A DNA stretch of 64,000 bases from Candidatus Bipolaricaulota bacterium (GCA_014360985.1 JACIWK010000005.1:34112-98111), one strand, 5' to 3'. Shown: positions 7,980-17,515, counted from the first letter of the stretch. Numbers and translations are program-made. Notes: generated from the letters alone by a model not told the origin.

Positions 7980-8384
7980 ATGCGCGAAGCGACGATGGGG
8001 AGGGAGCTGGTGGTGTTCACCGCGAACCGGGTGGGGGTGCTGGCCGACATCGCCCGGGCCCTCGCCGAGCAGGGGATCAACATCCTGGCCGTGGCGGTGA
8101 TGGTCCACGGCGACGACGCGGAGCTGCACGTGGTGCCCGATGCCCCGACCTACGCCCTCGATGCGCTCCGCAAGGCGGAGTTCGAGGTCGAGGAGCGGGA
8201 GGTCGTTGTCGTGGAACTCCCCCATCGCGCGGGGTTCCTGCGGCGGATCACCGAGGTCCTGGCGCGACAGGGTCTGGACATCCGCTATTTGTACGCGAGC
8301 GCCTCCGACGCGAGCCAGAGTTCGGTCGTCGTTTTCTCGTGCACGAACAACGGGAAGGCGGTCCTTCTCCTCCGCGAGAAGTAG
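7980..8384 (+). CDS. Tandem ACT-domain protein
   Basis: 134 residues forming two ACT-type units. Residues 8-70 (ELVVFTANRVGVLADIARAL, then INILAVAVMV) and 73-134 (VVVVELPHRAGFLRRITEVL, then LDIRYLYASAS) share the pattern of strand, glycine turn and helix. ACT pairs usually bind amino acids as sensors. No catalytic or DNA-binding domain is attached, so it may act as a separate regulatory subunit. GGAGG sits 5 nt before the ATG. A TACACT hexamer at 7955-7960 could be its -10. It is divergent from metG. Confidence 0.8.
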   Translation: MREATMGRELVVFTANRVGVLADIARALAEQGINILAVAVMVHGDDAELHVVPDAPTYALDALRKAEFEVEEREVVVVELPHRAGFLRRITEVLARQGLDIRYLYASASDASQSSVVVFSCTNNGKAVLLLREK

Positions 8385-8540
8385 CCGGACCGGTGGCGGT
8401 CCGCGGTGGGTTGGGGTGTCCCATGGAGGGCGGACATCTGGCGCGGACTTCCCCCGCCATCGCGGGAAGATCCATCGTCCTTTCACCGACCTTCCACAGG
8501 GTGGGGGCAAGGTCCTTCCGCACGGCTTGGGGAGGTAAGC

Positions 8541-8633
8541 GTGTACAGACGCGATCGGATCTTGATGGCCATTGCCGGGGCTCTGGCCTTGGCGGCGATG
8601 GTCGCGGTGCCGCTGGTCGCCCGAACCGGCTAG
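8541..8633 (+). CDS. Putative 30-residue single-span membrane peptide
   Basis: A GTG at 8541 follows a clean Shine-Dalgarno (GGAGG, 5-nt spacing). It opens a 30-codon frame with a positively charged N-terminus (MYRRDRIL) and one hydrophobic segment of about 18 residues (MAIAGALALAAMVAVPLV), ending at TAG. The shape is that of a small membrane protein and matches no family I know. The rest of the 8385-8690 interval holds no other gene I can support. Coding potential rests only on the ribosome site and the hydrophobic pattern. Confidence 0.4.
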   Translation: MYRRDRILMAIAGALALAAMVAVPLVARTG

Positions 8634-8690
8634 GTCCGGGAACGCGACGCCGGCGATCCCGAGCGGGATGAAGTCCTCGTCCCGTGCGGC

Positions 8691-9131
8691 CTATCCCCTG
8701 CCTCCCAGCTCGGACGTGCAGTGCGGGCACCGCGTGGCCCCGAGCGGGATCTGGGTTTTGCAGAACGGGCACTCCTTCGTGGTCGGGGCAGGGGCGACCT
8801 TCGGCTTCTCCAATTTCTGATAGGCCTTGACGATCAGGAACACCACGACCGCGATGATGAGGAAGTTCACGACGGCATTGATGAACGCGCCGTAGTAGAT
8901 CGCGGCCGCCCCTGCCGCCCGCGCCGCCGCGGCGGACTCGTAGGGCTGTCCCGACAGGTTGACGTACAGGTTCGCGAAGTCTACGTTCCCGACGAGCTTG
9001 CCGATGATCGGCATGATGAGGTCGTTCACGAACGAGCTCACGACGGTGCCGAATGCGACGCCCATGATGAACGCCACCGCGATCTGGACGAGGTTCCCCT
9101 TGACGATGAACGCTTTGAACTCCTTCCACAT
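8691..9131 (-). CDS. mscL: Large-conductance mechanosensitive channel MscL with C-terminal zinc ribbon
   Basis: Membrane tension valve that protects from hypo-osmotic shock; it works as a homopentamer. Starting at ATG 9131 (preceded by GGGGGG) it reads MWKEFKAFIVKGNLVQIAVAF, the amphipathic helix and TM1 of MscL. VNDLIMPIIGKLVG, a periplasmic loop and TM2 (INAVVNFLIIAVVVFLIV) follow. The usual C-terminal helix is replaced by a zinc ribbon (CPFCKTQIPLGATRCPHC), giving 146 residues. The longer frame to 9215 adds an N-terminus with no MscL character and was not used. Confidence 0.94.
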   Translation of the reverse strand: MWKEFKAFIVKGNLVQIAVAFIMGVAFGTVVSSFVNDLIMPIIGKLVGNVDFANLYVNLSGQPYESAAAARAAGAAAIYYGAFINAVVNFLIIAVVVFLIVKAYQKLEKPKVAPAPTTKECPFCKTQIPLGATRCPHCTSELGGRG

Positions 9132-9223
9132 AGCGATCCCCCCTTTCCTGCGCACTGTAGCGCGGGGCGCGTCCTCCCGGCAACTGTGGGACGAGCTGCC
9201 TCTAGGGGCTACCATTCGCTGCC

Positions 9224-9916
9224 ATGGTCGGGACCTGGGTCAACATGGGGACGGTGCTCGTGGGGGGGCTGCTCGGCTGGACCCTCGGGGCCCGCGTCCC
9301 GTCCTGGGTGCGGGAGGGGGCGACGGTGGGGGTGGGGTTGGCCACCATCATCCTTGGGCTGCGGCTTGCGTTGGGGACAGGGGAGGTTCTCGTCCTCATG
9401 GTGTCCGTGATCGTCGGTGGGGCGATCGGGACGGCGCTCCGGCTGGGGGAGCGCCTCGAGCGCGGTACGCGGCGCGTGGAGCGCCTGTTCCGCGGGCACC
9501 CGGTCGGGGAAGGTTTCCTCACGGCGAGCCTCTTGTTCTGCGTGGGCCCGATGGCGCTTCTTGGGGCGATCCAGGACGGCCTGTACGGCGACTGGTCCCT
9601 CCTCGGCGCGAAGTCGATCCTTGATGGGATATCGGCCCTCACCCTCGCCGCTGCCCTTGGTCCCGGTGTCCTGCTTTCCCTGATCGTGATCTTCGTGTAT
9701 CAGGGCGGGGTCACGGCAGCGGCGATGCTCCTCTCCTCCCGCCTCGTGGGGTTCTCTCCCGCGGCGGGGCCAGCGGTGGAGCTGTCCGCCGCGGGAGGGG
9801 CGATCGTCCTCCTCCTCGGGATCCGGCTCCTCAGGGTGCGGGAGGTGGAGGCGGCGGACTTCCTCCCCGCGCTCGTGCTCGCGCCCATCCTGGCCTGGGC
9901 CGTTTCGTTCCTCTGA
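9224..9916 (+). CDS. DUF554 family membrane protein
   Basis: 230 residues with about seven hydrophobic segments. It starts MVGTWVNMGTVLVGGLLG, the N-terminus typical of DUF554 (YqgA/YdfK-like) proteins, and includes CVGPMALLGAIQDGL and AKSILDGISALTLAA, also typical. The molecular function of this family is not established. It lies 2 nt before the MFS gene and is probably cotranscribed with it. A TACCAT hexamer at 9210-9215, only 8 nt before the ATG, could be a weak -10. Confidence 0.88.
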   Translation: MVGTWVNMGTVLVGGLLGWTLGARVPSWVREGATVGVGLATIILGLRLALGTGEVLVLMVSVIVGGAIGTALRLGERLERGTRRVERLFRGHPVGEGFLTASLLFCVGPMALLGAIQDGLYGDWSLLGAKSILDGISALTLAAALGPGVLLSLIVIFVYQGGVTAAAMLLSSRLVGFSPAAGPAVELSAAGGAIVLLLGIRLLRVREVEAADFLPALVLAPILAWAVSFL

Positions 9917-9918
9917 CC

Positions 9919-11028
9919 GTGTCGCGCTTGGCTGGACTGCGCGGGGAGCTCGCCCGGTTTGACCGGACGTTGTGGGTCCTTGTGGCAAGCCAGCTCATCA
10001 CCTCCGCCGGGTTCTCGATCGCCTTGCCGTTCATCTCCCTCTACCTGCACCGGGATCGAGGCTTGGCGATGACGGTCGTAGGGGCGATCGCGTTGGCCCA
10101 TGGCCTGGTGAGCGCCGTCGGGCGGGTTGTGGGAGGGGAACTCGCGGATCGGGTCGGACGCCGGCCGACGGTGCTCGGCGCGGTGGGGGGACGGGTCGCT
10201 CTGTTCCTCGGGCTGGCGGCCCTCGTCGCCGACGCGGCGGGTCCGGGGCGGCGGATGGAGGCGTACGGGCTCCTCCGGGTCGGGGGAAACGTGGGGTGGG
10301 CAGCGGGGCCGGCCATCGGGGGGTACATGGCCTCCTGGTTGCCCTATTGGACCTTGTTCCTCACCACAGCGGTCATCACCGCGGGATCGCTTGCGGTCCT
10401 CGCCCGCTACGCCCGCGAACCGGGGCGGGCGGAAGAGGACCGGGTGATGAGGGGGGGATTCCGGGAGCTCATCGCCGACCAGCGGTTCGTGGGGTTTGTG
10501 GCGCTCTCCCTTCTCGTGTTCGTGGTCGCCGGGCAGCTCGTGTCCACCCTGTCCGTGTTCACCGTGGATCGGCTCGGCCTCACGGAGGCGGAGTTCGGCG
10601 GGCTTCTCACCTTGAACGGCTTCCTCGTGGTCCTGTTCCAGTACCCGCTCGCCCGCACCCTGGCCCGGTTCCCACGGGGGCGGCTCCTCGCCGGGGGGAG
10701 CTTCCTCTACGGGTTGGGCTACCTCGCGTTCGGTTGGCTCAGGGCCTACCCCGCCCTCCTCGGCGCCATGGTCGTGGTGACGCTCGGGGAGATGGTCTAC
10801 GCCCCGAACACGCTCGCCGTGACGGCGGATCTCGCCCCGCCGGGGCGCCGGGGTCGTTATCTTGGGGCGTTCGGCCTCGCGGAAACCCTCGGCTGGTCGC
10901 TCGGCGCGTTCGTGGGCGGAGCATTGCTCGACGCTTTTCCCGTCTCTCCGCTCGCGACGTGGGGGGTTGTGGCCGGGCTTGGGTTCGCCGCCGCGGCCGG
11001 GTTCATCCTGTGGGGCCGCTCGTGGTGA
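9919..11028 (+). CDS. MFS-family transporter
   Basis: 369 residues from a GTG, with about 11-12 hydrophobic spans. The loop between spans 2 and 3 carries the MFS signature GGELADRVGRRPT. GGNVGWAAGPAIGGYMA resembles the fifth-span motif of drug/sugar efflux members. Substrate and direction cannot be read. Its 3' end overlaps the convergent murF by 26 nt. Confidence 0.85.
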   Translation: MSRLAGLRGELARFDRTLWVLVASQLITSAGFSIALPFISLYLHRDRGLAMTVVGAIALAHGLVSAVGRVVGGELADRVGRRPTVLGAVGGRVALFLGLAALVADAAGPGRRMEAYGLLRVGGNVGWAAGPAIGGYMASWLPYWTLFLTTAVITAGSLAVLARYAREPGRAEEDRVMRGGFRELIADQRFVGFVALSLLVFVVAGQLVSTLSVFTVDRLGLTEAEFGGLLTLNGFLVVLFQYPLARTLARFPRGRLLAGGSFLYGLGYLAFGWLRAYPALLGAMVVVTLGEMVYAPNTLAVTADLAPPGRRGRYLGAFGLAETLGWSLGAFVGGALLDAFPVSPLATWGVVAGLGFAAAAGFILWGRSW

Positions 11029-12382
11029 CGCTGTTTACCAGCGCCTCGATCGCCCGTTCGAGGGCCATGCCCCGCGATCCCTTGACGAGGAGGAGGGTCG
11101 GGGCCGACCACACCTCCTTCCGAACCGTGGCGAGCAGGGCCTCGAGGTCGTCCGCCTCCGCCGCGCCAGGGCCGTCCCAGAGGCGGAACGCCCGCGCCGC
11201 GCGGGGACCGTAGCAGAAGACGGCATCCAGATTGAGGTTCCGCGCTTCCCGAACCACTTGGGCATGGAAGTGATCCTCGTCGAGCCCGAGGTCGAGCATG
11301 TCCCCGAACAGGAACATCCGGCGCGCGGCAGGAACCTTGAGTGTGGCCAACGTGCGGAGGGCCGCGCGCATGGAGAGAGGGTTCGCGTTGTAGCAGTCGT
11401 CGAGGATCCACCCAAACGCGGCCGGCCGGAGCTGCAGGCGGTGGGGGATCGGTTCCACGTGGGCGAGCGCCTGGGCAGCGCTCTTCTCGGGGACCCCCAT
11501 CCCCCAGGCGAGGGCGATCGCCCCGCAGGCCAACACGGGGACGTGCTCCCCGAGAAGCTTGAGCTGGACAGGGATCTCACCCACCGGCGTCACCGTGCGG
11601 AACGCCACCCCTTCGGGGCGGTCGGTGACCATCTCCCGGGGGTAGAAGTCGGCCTCGGCGTTGCCCCCAAACCGCAAGCAGAGACCAGGGTATCGCTCCG
11701 ACCTCGCTCTGAGGTGGGGGGAATCCCACCCCAGGGCGAGGATCCCCTCCTCGGGGAGGACCGCGGCGAGCTCCCACTTCGCGTCCGCGATCGCGTCCAG
11801 TGATCCGAGACCTCCGAGGTGGGCGGGTCCCACCGAGGTGATGATCCCCGCCCATGGCCGCAGGAGCTCGCCCAGGGCGCGGATCTCCCCCGGCGCCGTC
11901 ATCCCCAGCTCGAACACCGCGGCTTCCACATCGTCTGGGATGGAGAGGATCGCCAAGGGCACCCCGATCTCCGTGTTGTAGCTTTCGGGGGCGCGGTAGG
12001 TGCGGTAGCGAGCGGAGAGGGCGGCTGCGACGAGTTCCTTCATCGTCGTCTTCCCGAACGAGCCCGTGACGGCGACGATCGGGGCCTCGATCGTCGCTCG
12101 GCGCCAGGAGGCGAGTTCGCGCAGGGCGGTCGGGACGTCGGGGACGAGGAAGAGGTTGCTTCCCGATCCCGGATCGCGGGACACGACCGCCCCCACCGCT
12201 CCCCGGGCGAACGCCTCGTCGAGGAAGTCGTGGCCGTTGGCCCGACTGCCCATGAGGGCGATGAACACGTCCCCCGGTTGGACCCGGCGTGAATCGCAGG
12301 TGGCGCCAGAGACGGCAAACGGCCCCATCGGTCGGATGAGCCGGGCTTCGAGCGCCTCTGCGGCCTCGCGCAGGTCCCACAT
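11003..12382 (-). CDS. murF: UDP-N-acetylmuramoyl-tripeptide--D-alanyl-D-alanine ligase
   Basis: Adds D-Ala-D-Ala to the UDP-MurNAc tripeptide in peptidoglycan synthesis. The N-terminal substrate domain contains DSRRVQPGDVFIAL and GHDFLDEAFARGA. The ATP loop is VTGSFGKTTMKE, followed by ESYNTEIGVPL and ELGMTAPGEI. The C-terminal domain has ILDDCYNANPLSM and LFGDMLDLG, both MurF landmarks. The length of 459 is normal. It lies 3 nt downstream of the S55-family gene in a sucC-S55-murF operon. Confidence 0.96.
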   Translation of the reverse strand: MWDLREAAEALEARLIRPMGPFAVSGATCDSRRVQPGDVFIALMGSRANGHDFLDEAFARGAVGAVVSRDPGSGSNLFLVPDVPTALRELASWRRATIEAPIVAVTGSFGKTTMKELVAAALSARYRTYRAPESYNTEIGVPLAILSIPDDVEAAVFELGMTAPGEIRALGELLRPWAGIITSVGPAHLGGLGSLDAIADAKWELAAVLPEEGILALGWDSPHLRARSERYPGLCLRFGGNAEADFYPREMVTDRPEGVAFRTVTPVGEIPVQLKLLGEHVPVLACGAIALAWGMGVPEKSAAQALAHVEPIPHRLQLRPAAFGWILDDCYNANPLSMRAALRTLATLKVPAARRMFLFGDMLDLGLDEDHFHAQVVREARNLNLDAVFCYGPRAARAFRLWDGPGAAEADDLEALLATVRKEVWSAPTLLLVKGSRGMALERAIEALVNSVTTSGPTG

Positions 12383-12385
12383 CGT

Positions 12386-14137
12386 CTACTCCCCCTCGAT
12401 CGGGAGGATGAGGGACACCTCGCCGTACACCACCGACCCGGGGATCCGGTCGGCGATCCCATCCACCCCGTACAGCCACGTCTCGCCGATCACGCGCGAA
12501 ATGGGGTCAACCGCAAACAGCTCCACGGTCAACGTGTCATAGGACGGGATCCCCTCGATGTAGTCGAGGAGATCGAGGAGCGATTCGAGCGTTGGCGGGC
12601 CCTCCCCCTTCTCCCGCGGGCGGGGTCCCCCGTACGCGCGGAGCTCGACGTAAGGGGTGACGATGTCCGCTGGGATCTCGAGCCACCCTTCCCAGTGCTC
12701 GACCACCCCGCGCCAGCCGCGGAGGGTGACGAGGAAGCGGACCCTGTCCCCCGGAGCGTACGCGTCCCGCTCCGTCTCCAGGGACACGACCTCGGTGGCG
12801 GAGAAGCCAGGCTGGACCGTGGCCTCCACGGTGACCGTCTGGAGGTGGGGGTCGCCGAACTCGTTGTAAGCGAGGATGTCCGCGATGAGCGCGGCCTCCC
12901 ACGGTACGTACACGGCGACGTCATGGGTGGAGAGGAACACGTCCTCGCGGACGAGGGGGCGCGGAAGCCCACGCCCAGTGATCGTGTATTGAACGGAGAC
13001 CGTCCCCTGGCCGATCCGGTCGAGGGCCTCGTCCGCCGCCTCCAACCCAGCGACGTAGAGGAGGAGCGCCAAGAGGCGGGGTTCGTCCACGATCTTGACC
13101 TGAAGAGCCTGTTCAGTGGCGCGGCTCGCATCGCGGATGCGGAAGTCGACCGCGATTCCGCTGGGGATGCGGCCGACGATCCCCCCCACCGCCGTCCAGC
13201 GGTCGGCGAACACCCCGCCCACGACCTCGCCCACCGCCCCCAGCTTGTAGGGGGAGTCGAGAGCGGCCACCGTGTCGAAGATGTGCGCGCTCGTGAGGAA
13301 GTAGCGCGTCGAACCGGTGAACAGGAACGGGTGGCCGAAGGCGAGCACGGCGTTCCTCTCCACGAGCGTCACCGTCCCCAAGGCCCCGATCGTGACGTCG
13401 CCGACGGCCAGCCCCACCCCCACCGGAGCTCCAGGGACGAGGGGAAGGCTCGGGGTCGAGGTGGACGCAGCTGGGGCGGCGACGACGCGGGATACGCCGA
13501 GGTCGAGGAGTCCCGGCACCCCACCGCGCCACGCGGGGAGGAGATCGACCAGGGGGTGCCAGGCACGGCGCAGGTCGAACCCTTGTTCGAGCGCCGCCAG
13601 TGCTCGCGTGGAGAGGCCGCTTGCCATCACGGGTGCGGACAGCGGTCCGTCGCTGAGGGGGGAGATTGCGGGGCGGAATGGGAGAGCATCGAGCCCGTCC
13701 TCCGTGGCCTGGATCCCATCCGCGGGGAGGGGTTGCGTCTTGCTCGGTGCGATCTCGGCGAGGACCTCGAGCATCGCCTCGATCGGGGTCACGAGGCCCA
13801 GCGGACGCTCCCGGTCCGCGGCCCAGGTGGCGGCGCGCGACAGGGCCCCTGCCAGCCGGCCGTCGAGGTAGACCGGGCTCCCCGACATCCCCTGGGCGAT
13901 CCCGCCGGAGCGGGTGATGGCCGGCCCGGAGGCGCGGATGATGATGAAATCGTTCCTGTATCCCGGCTCGTCGAGGACGGCCACCACTTCGACCTCGAAC
14001 CGGGAGATCTCCGTCCCCGCCACCACCGTCAACCCGTACCCCATCATCCCTGGCTCGATCTCGGCGAGCGGGATCGTGTCCATCCCCAGGGCGACAAGGC
14101 CCACGCACCACGCCATCACCAGCCCAAGCTTCGTCAT
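12386..14137 (-). CDS. SpoIVB/S55-type serine peptidase domain protein
   Basis: 583 residues beginning with a probable signal peptide (LGLVMAWCVGLVALG). The S55 (SpoIVB peptidase) region runs from about residue 25: IPLAEIEPGMMGYGLTVVAG, then GGIAQGMSGSPVYLDGRLAGA containing the presumed nucleophile Ser in GMSGSP, and later AVLAFGHPF, diagnostic for this family. The C-terminal 150 or so residues (beta-rich, SLETERDAYAPGDRVRFLVT) may form an extracytoplasmic interaction domain. SpoIVB itself triggers a sporulation protease. Homologues with this layout occur in non-sporulating bacteria and the substrate is unknown. It overlaps sucC by 4 nt and precedes murF, hinting at an envelope role. Confidence 0.82.
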   Translation of the reverse strand: MTKLGLVMAWCVGLVALGMDTIPLAEIEPGMMGYGLTVVAGTEISRFEVEVVAVLDEPGYRNDFIIIRASGPAITRSGGIAQGMSGSPVYLDGRLAGALSRAATWAADRERPLGLVTPIEAMLEVLAEIAPSKTQPLPADGIQATEDGLDALPFRPAISPLSDGPLSAPVMASGLSTRALAALEQGFDLRRAWHPLVDLLPAWRGGVPGLLDLGVSRVVAAPAASTSTPSLPLVPGAPVGVGLAVGDVTIGALGTVTLVERNAVLAFGHPFLFTGSTRYFLTSAHIFDTVAALDSPYKLGAVGEVVGGVFADRWTAVGGIVGRIPSGIAVDFRIRDASRATEQALQVKIVDEPRLLALLLYVAGLEAADEALDRIGQGTVSVQYTITGRGLPRPLVREDVFLSTHDVAVYVPWEAALIADILAYNEFGDPHLQTVTVEATVQPGFSATEVVSLETERDAYAPGDRVRFLVTLRGWRGVVEHWEGWLEIPADIVTPYVELRAYGGPRPREKGEGPPTLESLLDLLDYIEGIPSYDTLTVELFAVDPISRVIGETWLYGVDGIADRIPGSVVYGEVSLILPIEGE

Positions 14138-15255
14138 GATGTAACCTCCTTGGCGAGCGCCACCGCCCGGGTCGCGCCCTCCTCCATCGTGCGCACGGGG
14201 GACAGCCCGGCGCGGGCCAGAACCTCCCTCCCGTCCGCCTCGTTCGTCCCCGTGAGCCGGATCACCACCGGGAGAGGGAGCCGAGAGGTCGCCTCGACCA
14301 CCCCTTGGGCCACGGCGTCGCAGCGCGTGATGCCGCCGAACACGTTCACGAACAGCACTTTCGCTCGCCCATCGCGCAGGATGAGCTCCACCCCTTGGCG
14401 CACCCGGTCCGCCCGCGCTCCTCCTCCGATGTCGAGGAAGTTCGCCGGGCGGCCGCCGGCCTGGGCGACGAGGTCGAGGGTGGCCATCACGAGCCCGGCC
14501 CCGTTTCCAAGAATCCCGATGTCTCCGTCGAGCCGGACGTAGCTCATCCCCAGTCCACGGGCGTCCGCCTCGAGCGGGTCCGCCGCGGCATCGGTGAGGC
14601 CGATGAACTGGTCTCCAGGCCGGTGGTCATCGTCCAGGATGAGCTTCGCGTCGAGGGCGACGAGGCCGTGGTCCGTCACGGCGAGGGGGTTGATCTCGGC
14701 GAGGTTCGCCTCGTAGCGGGTGAAGACATGGTAGAGCTTGGCCGCGATCTCGGCGAGGGGCTTGCGGAGCCCGGGCGGAGCGGGGGACACCAGGCGGCGC
14801 AGGCGGAACGGGAGAGGACCCTCCAAGGGCGGGATGTGGACCTGGCGGATCGCTCCGGGGTCAGCACGGGCGACGTCTTCGATGTCCACCCCTCCCCGCG
14901 GGGAGTAGATCATGACCGGGGTCCGCGCCCGGCGGTCCAGGGTCACGGAGAGGTAGTGCTCCGACTTGGCTTGGATCGCTTCGACCACGAGGAGGTCGTT
15001 GATGGGGAGGCCCTTGAGCTGCGACCCGAGCATCTCCTGGGAGATCCGTGCCGCCTCGTCCGGGTCGCGGGCGGTGCGGATCCCTCCCGCTTTCCCCCGT
15101 CCGCCTACCGGGAGCTGCGCCTTGAGCACGACCGGCGTTCCGAGGCCCGCGGCCACCCTCCGAGCCTCCTCCGGCACGGTGGCCCGTCCTCCCCGCGGTA
15201 CCGGGATCCCTTCCCGATCCAAGATGTCCCTCCCCTGCCATTCCAGAAGCCGCAA
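14134..15255 (-). CDS. sucC: Succinate-CoA ligase beta subunit-like protein
   Basis: 373 residues, typical for SucC. The start MRLLEWQGRDIL matches the family N-terminus. The ATP-grasp region includes VVLKAQLPVGGRGKAGGI and EINPLAVTDHGLVALDAK, and the C-terminal CoA-ligase region has LDIGGGA and VFVNVFGGITRCD-like sequence (FVNVFGGITRCDAVAQG). It would conserve the thioester energy of succinyl-CoA as ATP or GTP. The partner alpha subunit (sucD), usually directly downstream, is absent here and replaced by the S55 gene. The start is TTG with GGAAGGGGG upstream. Confidence 0.9.
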   Translation of the reverse strand: MRLLEWQGRDILDREGIPVPRGGRATVPEEARRVAAGLGTPVVLKAQLPVGGRGKAGGIRTARDPDEAARISQEMLGSQLKGLPINDLLVVEAIQAKSEHYLSVTLDRRARTPVMIYSPRGGVDIEDVARADPGAIRQVHIPPLEGPLPFRLRRLVSPAPPGLRKPLAEIAAKLYHVFTRYEANLAEINPLAVTDHGLVALDAKLILDDDHRPGDQFIGLTDAAADPLEADARGLGMSYVRLDGDIGILGNGAGLVMATLDLVAQAGGRPANFLDIGGGARADRVRQGVELILRDGRAKVLFVNVFGGITRCDAVAQGVVEATSRLPLPVVIRLTGTNEADGREVLARAGLSPVRTMEEGATRAVALAKEVTS

Positions 15256-15343
15256 TCTGCCCCCTTCCAGCGGAAGGTTACCCTCCGGTCAGCGGTGGGG
15301 CCAGAGACATGCGACCGGTCCCTGGAGGCCAAGTGCCGACTGT

Positions 15344-15372
15344 TTGCGGGTTTTCCCTGTTCGGGGTACACT
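15344..15372 (+). promoter_or_regulatory. gyrB promoter (predicted leaderless)
   Basis: TTGCGG, a 17-nt spacer and TACACT. The -10 ends 8 nt before the gyrB ATG at 15381, placing the predicted +1 at or within a base or two of the start codon. No Shine-Dalgarno is present in the short gap, consistent with a leaderless message. Confidence 0.65.
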
Positions 15373-15380
15373 TGGGAGCG

Positions 15381-17288
15381 ATGCCCACGAATCACGATTC
15401 GAGCTACGACGTCGACAAGATCCAAGTCCTGGAGGATATCGAGGCGGTCCGGAAGCGGCCCGGGATGTACATCGGTTCCACGGGACCGGACGGGCTGCTG
15501 CAGATGATCTACGAGGTCGTCGACAACTCGGTGGACGAAGCGCTCGCTGGGTTCTGTACGACGATCGACATCGTGATCCACGACGACAAGCGGATCACCG
15601 TCCGCGACAACGGTCGAGGAATCCCGGTCGGGATCCACCCTGAGGCCGGGGTGAGCACGGTCGAGCTCGTCCTCACCACCCTCCACGCTGGCGGGAAGTT
15701 CGAGACCGGGGGATACAAGGTATCGGGGGGGCTGCACGGGGTCGGGGTGTCGGCGGTGAATGCCCTGTCTGAACACTTTGCCGTCGAGGTGCGGTGGAAG
15801 GATGGGAAGGTCTACCGCCAGGAGTTCCAGCGTGGCCGCAAGGTGACCGAGCTGGAGGTGGTGGGAGAGACGACCGACACGGGGACCCAGATCACGTTCC
15901 TTCCCGACCGGGAGATCTTCGGAGACATTCACTACAACTTCTCCAAGCTCGCCCATCGGCTGCAGGAGCTCGCGTACCTCAACGCCGGGCTCGCGATCCA
16001 TCTCGACAACCGCATCACGGGGGTGAAGCGCACGTTCCACGCCGAGGGCGGGATCGCCGCGTTCGTGAAGGAGCTTGCCACGGGGAAGGAACCCCTCCAC
16101 GAGGGGCCGATCTACCTCGCCGCGGATCGGGAGACCCAGGCCGTGGAAGTGGCGATGCTGTTCACGGATGCGATGGACGAGGAAGTGTTCACGTTCGCCA
16201 ACAACATCAATACCCGCGAGGGGGGCACCCATCTCACCGGGTTCCGCGCCGCGTTGACGAAGGTGTTGAACGACTACGCGCGCGAGAAGCGGATCCTGCG
16301 CCAGGAGGACGACGCGCTGCCGGGGGAGGCGATCCGCGAGGGGCTGGTGGCGATCGTGTCCGTGAAGCTCCAGCAGCCGGAGTTCGAGGGGCAGACGAAG
16401 GCCAAGCTGGGGAGCCCTGGGATCCGCGCGTTCGTGGAGGAGGTGGTGCGCGAGCAGTTCGGCCAGTACCTGGCCAAGAACCCGGGGGTGGCGCGGGCGA
16501 TCATCGAGAACTCGCTGTCGGCGCACCGGGCGCGGCTGGCGGCGGCGAAGGCGCGGAAGCTCGTCCGGCGGAAGGGGGCCCTGTTCGGGGGAGGGCTCCC
16601 GGGCAAGCTCGCCGACTGCACGAGCAGCTCCCCTGAAGAAGCGGAGCTGTTCATCGTCGAGGGCGACTCGGCTGGCGGGTCGGCCAAGCAGGGCCGCGAC
16701 CGGAACTTCCAGGCGATCCTCCCCCTGCGCGGGAAGGTCCTCAACGTGGAGAAGGCCCGCCTGGGTAAGCTCCTCGACAACCAGGAGCTGCGGGCGATCA
16801 TCACCGCCCTTGGCACAGGGATCCGCGACCAGTTCAACCTCGACGAGCTGCGCTACCACAAGGTGATCATCATGGCCGACGCTGACGTGGATGGCTCCCA
16901 CATCCGCACACTCCTCCTCACGTTCTTCTTCCGCAACCTGCGCCCCTTGATCGAGCGGGGGCACATGTATATCGCCAAGGCCCCCCTCTACCTCGCGCAG
17001 CGGGGCCAGACCCGGAAGTACCTCTACTCCGAGGACGAGCTCCAGGCCCACCAGGCGGAGGCGGACGGCAAGTACACTGTGCGCCGGTTCAAGGGCCTCG
17101 GGGAGATGAACCCCGAGGAGCTGTGGGAGACGACGATGAACCCCGCGACGAGGATCCTCCGCCAGGTCACGATCCGCGACGCGCTGGAGGCGGACGAGGT
17201 GTTCACCACCCTCATGGGCACGGACGTCTCACGGCGGAGGGACTTCATCCGCGAGAACGCGCACCGGGTGGCGGTGCTCGATATCTAG
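15381..17288 (+). CDS. gyrB: DNA gyrase subunit B
   Basis: ATPase subunit of gyrase, which introduces negative supercoils. The GHKL ATPase site shows [25 protein letters not shown] and [15 protein letters not shown]. The transducer region has [12 protein letters not shown]. The TOPRIM region has [17 protein letters not shown] and [17 protein letters not shown]. The C-terminus ends in [14 protein letters not shown], typical of GyrB. The 635-residue length and start [20 protein letters not shown] are normal. A longer in-frame extension to 15309 passes through the promoter and was rejected. Confidence 0.97.
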   Translation: MPTNHDSSYDVDKIQVLEDIEAVRKRPGMYIGSTGPDGLLQMIYEVVDNSVDEALAGFCTTIDIVIHDDKRITVRDNGRGIPVGIHPEAGVSTVELVLTTLHAGGKFETGGYKVSGGLHGVGVSAVNALSEHFAVEVRWKDGKVYRQEFQRGRKVTELEVVGETTDTGTQITFLPDREIFGDIHYNFSKLAHRLQELAYLNAGLAIHLDNRITGVKRTFHAEGGIAAFVKELATGKEPLHEGPIYLAADRETQAVEVAMLFTDAMDEEVFTFANNINTREGGTHLTGFRAALTKVLNDYAREKRILRQEDDALPGEAIREGLVAIVSVKLQQPEFEGQTKAKLGSPGIRAFVEEVVREQFGQYLAKNPGVARAIIENSLSAHRARLAAAKARKLVRRKGALFGGGLPGKLADCTSSSPEEAELFIVEGDSAGGSAKQGRDRNFQAILPLRGKVLNVEKARLGKLLDNQELRAIITALGTGIRDQFNLDELRYHKVIIMADADVDGSHIRTLLLTFFFRNLRPLIERGHMYIAKAPLYLAQRGQTRKYLYSEDELQAHQAEADGKYTVRRFKGLGEMNPEELWETTMNPATRILRQVTIRDALEADEVFTTLMGTDVSRRRDFIRENAHRVAVLDI

Positions 17289-17322
17289 GTTGCATCCCCC
17301 GCCCCCGCGGGGAGAATCACGT

Positions 17323-17398
17323 GGGGCCGTAGCTCAGTTGGGAGAGCGCTAGCATGGCATGCTAGAGGCCACGGGTTCGACTCCCGTCGGCTCCACCA
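17323..17398 (+). tRNA. tRNA-Ala (anticodon GGC), CCA encoded
   Basis: The cloverleaf has acceptor GGGGCCG with CGGCTCC, including the G3-U70 wobble pair that identifies tRNA-Ala to AlaRS. The anticodon stem CTAGC/GCTAG encloses ATGGCAT with anticodon GGC (reads GCC and GCT). The T arm ACGGG/CCCGT encloses TTCGACT. The discriminator is A and CCA is encoded at 17396-17398, unlike the tRNA-Val in this window. It follows gyrB by 34 nt. Confidence 0.97.
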
Positions 17399-17515
17399 GG
17401 GAGATCGTCTCTTGACAAGCGACCGAGCGGCCATTGCTCTTCGGTGCACAAGGCTCTGCGAGCGCGCCTCCGCCTGGCCCCTTAGGGCACGGGGGAGGGG
17501 GCGCAGGTCCACCTG

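Noticed and set aside
17413..17418. TTGACA downstream of tRNA-Ala
   Set aside because: A perfect -35, but no acceptable -10 at 16-18 nt, so I do not call a promoter for the CaCA gene.
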